A DNA stretch of 29,658 nt. Origin: CAUZFZ01 sp963579025 (GTDB lineage: Bacteria; Planctomycetota; Planctomycetia; Planctomycetales; Planctomycetaceae). The stretch is from assembly GCA_963579025.1 (NCBI GenBank), contig CAUZFZ010000138.1, positions 1 to 29,658 on the forward strand, written 5' to 3'. Below are positions 24,403-29,658 of the stretch, in pieces. The notes beneath the pieces were generated by a model. The model was not told the DNA's origin and searched no databases. It saw only the letters and a program-made list of their open reading frames with translations. The position numbers and the translations under genes were made by a program. Positions within the stretch are counted from its first letter, which is position 1, and every line of letters starts with the position of its first letter.

Positions 24403-24999
24403 TTACTCAATCAAGTCCTGCAGTATGAGTCGCAGGCGGCGGCGGATGCGGTAGTTGGCCTGACGGATCACCTGGGGATTCACGCCAATCGATTCGGCGA
24501 CTTCGACCGCGCTGTGTCCGTCGATGGCGACTTTGATGAAGGCGTTCCAGTTCTGTTCAGTAAACTCCGGCTGGATCAGGTCCATGGCTCGCTGAACCAG
24601 CAGAGCGTGTTCCTCACCGGCTTCTTCTTCCGTGTCGTCACCCAGTGGATCGGGAACGGCGCCCAGTCGCATATTGGCGTCGCTGCCGCCCTGACCGACA
24701 GGCTGCTTTGACTGGCGTCGGAAATGATCGGCGACCTTTGTGCGTGCGATCGTTCGCAGCCACGAACGGAATGAGCCAACCTCGCGGATCGGCTTGAATG
24801 TCTCCAGGTGAATCGAAACGGCTCGAAATGTTTCCTGAAAGACGTCGGCCAGATCGTCGTCGCGCAGGCCTGCACGCCGACACCACTTTTGGACCAGCGG
24901 TCCATAGAGGTGGACGATCTGACTCCACGCTTCCTGATCGTTCGATCGCGCCCGTTGCAGCAGGCTCATCGACGTCGGGTCAAACGCATCGGGAGGCAC
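24403..24999 (-). CDS. ECF-type RNA polymerase sigma factor
   Basis: A 198-residue group IV sigma factor. Region 2 spans about 14-95, with VHLYGPLVQKWCRRAGLRDD, DLADVFQETFRAV and FRSWLRTIARTKVADHFRR, which include the core-binding and -10 recognition helices. Region 4 spans about 135-196, with an HTH around HSAVEVAESIGVNPQVIRQANYR. The start is a GTG (24997-24999) with AGGA seven bases before it; an in-frame ATG 10 codons later would still leave region 2 whole. No anti-sigma gene is adjacent. The next gene is the beta-lactamase-like fusion, a candidate target or co-transcribed gene. Confidence 0.92.
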   Translation of the reverse strand: MPPDAFDPTSMSLLQRARSNDQEAWSQIVHLYGPLVQKWCRRAGLRDDDLADVFQETFRAVSIHLETFKPIREVGSFRSWLRTIARTKVADHFRRQSKQPVGQGGSDANMRLGAVPDPLGDDTEEEAGEEHALLVQRAMDLIQPEFTEQNWNAFIKVAIDGHSAVEVAESIGVNPQVIRQANYRIRRRLRLILQDLIE

Positions 25000-25353
25000 G
25001 GCGGAATCCTGGCTGCTGGTGATTAGCGGGGCTGGGTCGCACCCATGTCATGAATCAGCCTTCAGGATAACAGGGCTGCGAAGTCAATGAAGCCTCTCCG
25101 TCCCGCGCGGACATCGGAAACCGCCACCGCCACCGTAATCAACATGCTTCCCGGCGCAGGAAAAAACGGCAGCACCGGGTCTCAGATGATTCAGCCGCTC
25201 CAAGCGACTCCGTCCCAAATCTGAAATTCCGATGCTGCCGTTGTGCAATGCCACCAGGGGTGGCACACATTTGCCCTCACCAGGCCCATCGTCGGTTAGT
25301 TCGGCGGTTGTGCGCGACTCGTTACAACACCGGCGGGAATGACCGGCCGAGTT
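25000..25353. other. Intergenic region between the two regulatory operons
   Basis: 354 bases without a credible gene. The part near 25241-25353 is the 3' region of the LuxR-type gene, including a 7-bp hairpin with a 3-base loop (25249-25265). The middle is the structured terminator, and the part near 25000-25150 should hold the promoter of the ECF sigma gene. Confidence 0.5.
25161..25241 (-). terminator. Large branched-stem terminator of the FHA-sigma/LuxR operon
   Basis: On the minus strand a 13-bp outer stem (25241-25229 with 25178-25166; ACGGCAGCA pairs exactly with TGCTGCCGT) encloses a 6-bp stem TCAGAT/ATCTGA (25224-25219 with 25187-25182) and an inner 6-bp stem AGTCGC/GCGGCT (25209-25204 with 25198-25193). 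It ends in a T6 run (25166-25161). One position in the outer and one in the inner stem are G.U only when read from the minus strand, which points to leftward transcription from the LuxR-type gene. It is large for a plain terminator and might also be a 3' regulatory element. Confidence 0.8.
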
Positions 25354-25803
25354 TCACGATAGCTCCAGCGACGCCACGCACGCGTTCTGCGATTGTCTAC
25401 TGCGGGGTTCTTCCAGCGGCGCATTGACGCTGTTGTCAATGTCGTCTGCCACCCGGCAGTGTTGTGCAAACTCAATCAAGTCATTGCGGTTGCCAAGTTC
25501 CAGCCGCTCCATCAATCGCGCCCGGTGGCTGTTCGCCGTGCTGCGACTGATCTCAAGACGGTCCGCTGACTCTGACAACGACAGACCGCTTCCCAGAAGC
25601 CGCAGGATTTCCTTCTGCCTGGGAGAGAGTTGCGTAGCCTGCTCGTGGATAGAGTTCAGATCGGACACGTCGATGCACTCAAAGATTCTGTTGAATCTGC
25701 CCGCCAGCCGTCGGCGGTCATCGCAACATCCACAACTGCGTGCAAAGCCCGCCAGCGATTTCAGAGAATTGACGGTCGGATCGTCGAAAGCAACTGGCTT
25801 CAA
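25354..25803 (-). CDS. Small LuxR-type helix-turn-helix protein
   Basis: A 149-residue protein with a GerE/LuxR-type DNA-binding domain at about 58-113. LSPRQKEILRLLGSGLSLSESA, then LEISRSTANSHRARLMERLEL and NRNDLIEFA, follow the NarL/FixJ HTH pattern, with the usual VxxH replaced by ANSH. The N-terminal 55 residues are too short for a receiver or PAS domain and contain a CGCC cluster (Cys24, Cys26, Cys27). The tail of about 35 residues is polar. The start is a TTG at 25803 whose last two bases overlap the TGA of the FHA-sigma gene (TTGA), so translation is probably coupled. HTH alone cannot separate a DNA-binding regulator from a sigma region 4-like partner, but SPRQKEIL favours LuxR. Confidence 0.78.
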   Translation of the reverse strand: MKPVAFDDPTVNSLKSLAGFARSCGCCDDRRRLAGRFNRIFECIDVSDLNSIHEQATQLSPRQKEILRLLGSGLSLSESADRLEISRSTANSHRARLMERLELGNRNDLIEFAQHCRVADDIDNSVNAPLEEPRSRQSQNACVASLELS

Positions 25804-26759
25804 TCCTGGTTGCCATCCTGCGAATCGCCGGTGTTCTGCATTTCGTCATCCCACGCAGTGCGAATCTGCATCAGGCGGCGCTCGACCGTTCGGATGGACA
25901 GCTCAAGCAACTCCGCCGTTTCTGTCACGGTGTTACCCTCAAGTCGACACAACGCGATCTTTCGATGCTCTTCGCTGGGCAGCAGCTCGAGCAGCCGCGT
26001 CGTCTCTTCTTCGATCATGGCGATGGACATCGGAGACGGTGCCTCGCTGACGAAGTGATCGAATGCCCCTCCGGATGAATCCGGCGGTCCGATGGAATCA
26101 CCACGGACCTTCCCGCCGCCACGTTTCAGAGCTTTTTCGCGATTGACGTAATCCGCCACCTTACGTCGCGTCATCACAACAATAAGTCGCCACATGCTTT
26201 CGCGATTCGAAAGATCGGGAAGCTTCCCTTGAACCGTGCTGAAATACAGGCTTTCGAACACGCTGGCGGCGACGTCTTCCTCGTCAGTCATGCGTCGCGC
26301 GGTGCCGCTCATCTGATTTCGCGCGATACGGGCGACAGACGCGAAGCAGTGTGCCCACAGCCCTCGAACGGACTCCTCGTCCCCTGCCTTCATTCCGCCG
26401 ATGAATGCGGTGATTGAGCCCGTGTCGCTGTCGTCGTCTTCGGGAAAGCGGAACTCAATCAGTCCGCCGTCCCGCCCGAGGCGAATGCTGGTTCCATCCT
26501 CGATCAGCACATGCGTGACCGATTCATCGTCAATGTACGATCCGTTGGCCCCAGTCGACGAGTATTGCCACACACCGCCTTCGAAGAACACCGTCGCGTG
26601 AGACCGCGAGACACGCGGGTGGTCCATGACGATATCACACTCGGACAGGCGACCTATTCGCACCACGTCGCCCGGCTCGAGCACCCTGTACTGAACAGAG
26701 TCCCCGTCCATACCGATGACAATTTGAATGTGCAGGCGTTGGCCGGAGCTGTCGGGCAT
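25800..26759 (-). CDS. FHA domain fused to a planctomycete ECF sigma factor
   Basis: A 319-residue fusion. Residues 8-105 form a forkhead-associated domain, with RIGR at 34-37, SRSH at 51-54 and NG at 72-73, the residues that bind phosphothreonine. After an acidic linker (106-116), residues 121-305 are an ECF sigma factor of the PF07638 type. Region 2 has MKAGDEESVRGLWAHCF, TDEEDVAASVFESLYF, and MWRLIVVMTRRKVADYVNRE followed by KRGGGKVRGDS; region 4 has KIALCRLEGNTVTETAELLE and SIRTVERRLMQIRTAWDDE. It is expected to read a Ser/Thr-kinase signal and direct polymerase. I chose the ATG at 26759 because upstream codons add no FHA sequence; a longer frame reaches 26894. It overlaps the LuxR-type gene by three bases. 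Confidence 0.9.
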   Translation of the reverse strand: MPDSSGQRLHIQIVIGMDGDSVQYRVLEPGDVVRIGRLSECDIVMDHPRVSRSHATVFFEGGVWQYSSTGANGSYIDDESVTHVLIEDGTSIRLGRDGGLIEFRFPEDDDSDTGSITAFIGGMKAGDEESVRGLWAHCFASVARIARNQMSGTARRMTDEEDVAASVFESLYFSTVQGKLPDLSNRESMWRLIVVMTRRKVADYVNREKALKRGGGKVRGDSIGPPDSSGGAFDHFVSEAPSPMSIAMIEEETTRLLELLPSEEHRKIALCRLEGNTVTETAELLELSIRTVERRLMQIRTAWDDEMQNTGDSQDGNQD

Positions 26760-26874
26760 TGGAAATGGGCTACGTGACGGGACGGGGTGACTGAGTTCAA
26801 CAGGACTGTGCTGTCGGGACACGAGAATCGTCAGGACATGGAAACCCGCAATGTGCGAGTGCCGCCAGAATGAT

Positions 26875-29241
26875 TCAATTCTGGTCCCGATCACTCGCGG
26901 ACCGCAAGTGTGGGGAATTCAGTCCCGATGTTCCAGGTGGCGCCTTGAATATGATCCAGCCCGCGCCTTGCTCACCGCGCGGCTCAACGCCCAGTAAGTG
27001 CCGGACGAAGAAGTCGCGGCGGCGACGTTTGCCGTAGGGCGACTCTCCCACTCCATGTCCGCCGCCGGGGACAACCAGCAGATCGAAATCCTTCTCTGCT
27101 TTGACCAGGGCAGCGACGACCTGCATGGTCGAGGCTGGATCGACATTGCGATCGACTTCGCCCACTGTCAGGAACAGTTTGCCGGAAAGCCGATGGGCGT
27201 TTGTGACATTCGACTGCTCCTCGTAGTGAGGTCCGATCGGCCAGCTCATCCACAGTTCGTTCCACCAGATCTTGTCCATGCGGTTGTCGTGACAGCCACA
27301 GTCGGACACCGCCACGGTGTAGAAGTCTCCGTGGGCCAGCAATGCCCGAGTGGAACTCTGCCCGCCCGCCGAACCGCCGTAAATACCGACGCCACGGCTC
27401 ACATCCATGTATGGGTACATTTCGGCTGCCGCCCTCATCCATGGGATACGATCTGGAAAACCGGAATCGCCCAGGTTCTTCCAGCAGACGTCGTGGAATG
27501 CCTTCGACCGATTCGATGTCCCCATCCCGTCGATCTGCACGACGATGAAACCGATCTCCGCAATTTCCTGCGCCGAGAAGACCTCGGAGAATGACTTCGG
27601 GACGAACGATCCATGTGGCCCCGCGTAAATCTTCTCGATGACCGGGAAGATCTGTGACGGCCCCAGGGTCGTGGGCCGGAAAATTACGCCGTGAATGTCC
27701 GTTTCTCCGTCGCGACCTTTCGACACGAATCGTTCCGGAACTTGCCAGCCGGTTTCGAGCAGACGCGACCAGTCCGCCTTTTCCAGCTCACAGACCAGTT
27801 CACCCGTCTCGACGCTGCGAAGTTCGGTGACCGGCGGCAGGTCGACTCGCGAATATGTGTCGACGATGAAGCGTTTGTCTGGTGAGTACTCGATCGAATG
27901 CGTGCCGTCGCCGGCCGTGAGCATGGTCAAACCGCTGCCGTCGAAGTTAATACGACAGAAGTGGATGTAGTACGGATCCTGCTCCGGATAGATGCCGCTG
28001 GCCCGGAACCAGATCTGACGCTTGTCCGTGTCGACGCGTTCGACTCGCCGCACGACCCACTCACCTTGGGTGATCTGCTTCTTCACTTCCCCGCTAATCG
28101 AGTCGTACAGATACAGGTGATTCCAGCCGTCTCGCTCGGACATCCAGATCAGTTCGTGCGTGTCGTGAAGAAGACGGAAGAATTGTTTGTAGGCGTAATC
28201 AACGAATGTCTCACTCGCCTCATCGACAATCGTCGTCGCCTCGCCCGACTCTGCGTCGACTGAGATGACACGCAGTAGCTGGTGCCCGCGCTGGTTGTAG
28301 ACGAAGTAAAACCGGCTCGAATCCGGAGCCCAGTGAATCTGAGGCGGCTGCAGCCAGGGATTCGGAAACAGCTCGTCACTGACGGAAACCTCCGTCTGCG
28401 TTTCTGCGTGAAACAGGTGAGGAAACGATTGCGGGATTTCATCTCCCGGTTTCAGGTAATCATGCGAATGGAGCTTCGGCTGAAGCTGATCGTCGGGAGC
28501 AGATTCGATGAAGCTCACGGTGTGTTCCTCGCCGGCTCGCGTCTTCAACGCAACGATCCTTTTCGAATCCGGCGACCACGACACGTGATTGTGTTGATAC
28601 CGATTCCCCTGCGTACCGCGACTGCCAAGCATCACACCCTTCGCATCCGGGCCGTCGAGCCGCAGACTGTGATCGCTCACAAACGCTCGCCACTTCCCAT
28701 CCGGAGACCGTCGTCCCTCGGGTTGTTTATCACGGCCGTTCTTATCGGCTCCCTGCGGCGGCTTGACTCGTGCGTCCGGTCGCTCGACTTCCCGTTCTTT
28801 GTTGTCAGGGTCGAGCTTCGTGAACTTCTCCGAGGTGCGATCGAATTCCCAGGTGGCGGACTTCGTGCGGATCAGAATGCAGTTGCAGCCGGCCGCCAGG
28901 TCGAGCTCGGTAACCGGCAACGCATCTGGCTGCACTTCCTTGCCAGAATCTTTTGCGAGGGCTTTCGCGAATTCGTCGTGGTCGAATGCAGCATCACGTG
29001 ATCCGGCTGCGGCATCGACCAGCACAAACTCGTGCGTTTCCGGCCCGGTCGCGACCTTGTACCAGAAGCGATTTCCGTCACTGTCCCAGTGCGGTTTGAC
29101 AGTCTTTCGAAACACGGTGTTGCGGGTCGATTGACGGAGCTTGTCGGCACGGTCGTAATCGGCCTGAGTGCCCTGGGCGATGAGCAGTCGTGTGTTCGTT
29201 ACCAGCAGTAGAACCGCCATTGCGGTTGTCGTTCGAAGCAT
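26875..29241 (-). CDS. S9 family serine peptidase (DPP IV/prolyl oligopeptidase type)
   Basis: A 788-residue exported peptidase. A signal peptide (MLRTTTAMAVLLLVTNTRLLIAQG) precedes a DPP IV-type beta-propeller (about 60-510, with SPDGKWRAFVSDHSLRL, VSWSPDSKRIVAL and HWAPDSSRFYFVYNQRG). An alpha/beta hydrolase domain follows, with catalytic Ser624 in GIYGGSAGGQ, Asp697 in VGEVDRNV and His729 in GGGHGVG. All three residues are present and correctly spaced. Such enzymes trim N-terminal dipeptides or cleave after proline in peptides outside the cytoplasm. The upstream residues before the Met at 29241 are not family-like. It ends 115 bases before the FHA-sigma ATG on the same strand, so the two could share a transcript. 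Confidence 0.94.
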   Translation of the reverse strand: MLRTTTAMAVLLLVTNTRLLIAQGTQADYDRADKLRQSTRNTVFRKTVKPHWDSDGNRFWYKVATGPETHEFVLVDAAAGSRDAAFDHDEFAKALAKDSGKEVQPDALPVTELDLAAGCNCILIRTKSATWEFDRTSEKFTKLDPDNKEREVERPDARVKPPQGADKNGRDKQPEGRRSPDGKWRAFVSDHSLRLDGPDAKGVMLGSRGTQGNRYQHNHVSWSPDSKRIVALKTRAGEEHTVSFIESAPDDQLQPKLHSHDYLKPGDEIPQSFPHLFHAETQTEVSVSDELFPNPWLQPPQIHWAPDSSRFYFVYNQRGHQLLRVISVDAESGEATTIVDEASETFVDYAYKQFFRLLHDTHELIWMSERDGWNHLYLYDSISGEVKKQITQGEWVVRRVERVDTDKRQIWFRASGIYPEQDPYYIHFCRINFDGSGLTMLTAGDGTHSIEYSPDKRFIVDTYSRVDLPPVTELRSVETGELVCELEKADWSRLLETGWQVPERFVSKGRDGETDIHGVIFRPTTLGPSQIFPVIEKIYAGPHGSFVPKSFSEVFSAQEIAEIGFIVVQIDGMGTSNRSKAFHDVCWKNLGDSGFPDRIPWMRAAAEMYPYMDVSRGVGIYGGSAGGQSSTRALLAHGDFYTVAVSDCGCHDNRMDKIWWNELWMSWPIGPHYEEQSNVTNAHRLSGKLFLTVGEVDRNVDPASTMQVVAALVKAEKDFDLLVVPGGGHGVGESPYGKRRRRDFFVRHLLGVEPRGEQGAGWIIFKAPPGTSGLNSPHLRSASDRDQN

Positions 29242-29355
29242 GGTGTATTTCGTTCCGTGACTGTGTGACGTTGGAGTCTCGCAATTGGGCGACAGGTGCC
29301 GCCGAGTACAACATACCGCCTGAACGCAGAACTCCGACAGCCACGGAACGACGAC

Positions 29356-29556
29356 TCAACTCTCGTCTGTCTCCTTCGCGACCTCGTTCCAGAACATGAA
29401 TTCGCCGTCTGACGCGTCGAGCGCCGCCATCCCAGGATTCCACAGATTTTCGTTGTCGGAACCGTTGAGGTAGATGTCGTTCGCAGCGACGGCTCCGTTG
29501 AGTCCACTGGTGATGTGCCACTGGCTCTGCGCAATAGTGTCCGGGAAAATATTCAC
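29356..29556 (-). pseudogene. Short PQQ-propeller-like fragment
   Basis: A 66-residue frame starts with GTG at 29556. Its sequence WHITSGLNGAVAANDIYLNG followed by MAALDASDGEFMFW reads like one blade of a PQQ-type/pyrrolo-quinoline beta-propeller, where ALDxxTGExxW is typical. It lacks the other blades, a signal peptide and a Shine-Dalgarno, and stops after ETDES. The frame stays open upstream to the window edge, but those codons do not look like propeller sequence. I read it as a remnant of a larger gene, though a chance open frame or an orphan small gene is possible. The remaining bases 29242-29355 should hold the peptidase promoter. Confidence 0.3.
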
Positions 29557-29589
29557 ACAATGTTAACTTGCGCGATTTGGGTTGTTGAA

Positions 29590-29658
29590 TTACAAGCCTT
29601 GCATGTCACGCAGAAAGGAAAACATTTGCGGCAACGAGAAGTCTCGTGCCGCCTTGAG
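29590..29658 (-). CDS. Possible 3' end of a gene running off the window
   Basis: The minus-strand frame entering at the window edge encodes 22 residues (LKAARDFSLPQMFSFLRDMQ, then GL) and stops with TAA at 29590-29592. The mixed, amphipathic composition looks more protein-like than the other two frames, but there is too little to identify a family. Confidence 0.3.
   Translation of the reverse strand, partial: LKAARDFSLPQMFSFLRDMQGL

Overview
The window looks like a chromosomal segment of a free-living planctomycete (Planctomycetia, probably order Planctomycetales). This rests on gene content: a DUF1501 protein beside a very large cytochrome/WD40/DUF1549/DUF1553 protein, a PF07638-type planctomycete ECF sigma factor, a planctomycete-style flagellar cluster, and G+C that looks well above 50 percent by eye. 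I see no rRNA, tRNA, transposase, phage or CRISPR locus.

Layout. (1) 21-194 (-) is a Flp-type IVb prepilin, followed by about 770 bases without a convincing gene. That gap ends in a perfect 20-bp palindrome and six ACTC units just before the flagellar genes. (2) 963-7348 (+) is a flagellar export and basal-body cluster: flgN, a truncated flgB-like reading frame, fliE, fliF, fliG, fliH, fliI, fliJ. Full-length flgB and flgC, normally next to fliE, are absent. A long hairpin made of 7-nt repeats closes the cluster and is shared with the convergent mazG. (3) 7400-11535 (-) is a tight run transcribed as Gfo/Idh/MocA oxidoreductase, class III aminotransferase, MacB/LolD-type ABC ATPase, MazG. The last three are joined by 4-base GTGA and ATGA overlaps. 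(4) 11950-12710 (+) holds a secreted protein of six 15-residue Cys/Ala/Pro/Lys repeats, a clear intrinsic terminator, and then a gene-less, highly structured interval ending in a second terminator, which may be a small RNA. (5) 12918-14234 (+) is a FadL/OMPP1-like outer-membrane barrel. (6) 14424-22175 (+) holds three large exported proteins: DUF1501, a pre-peptidase C-terminal (PPC) domain protein, and the cytochrome/WD40/DUF1549/DUF1553 protein. (7) 22234-26759 (-) is a regulatory block: an FHA-domain/ECF sigma fusion overlapping a small LuxR-type HTH gene, a structured terminator, then a second ECF sigma factor followed by a serine beta-lactamase-like/DUF4380 fusion. (8) 26875-29241 (-) is an S9 (DPP IV/prolyl oligopeptidase type) peptidase. 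Beyond it lie a short PQQ-propeller-like fragment and perhaps the 3' end of another gene.

The genes with the clearest shared task are the flagellar ones: the MS ring (FliF), rotor (FliG), rod adaptor (FliE), export ATPase complex (FliH, FliI, FliJ) and a chaperone (FlgN). The most unusual items are the FHA-sigma/LuxR pair, the Cys-repeat protein with its downstream structured RNA candidate, and the decayed flgB between flgN and fliE. Functions come from motif reading only; no database search was run.
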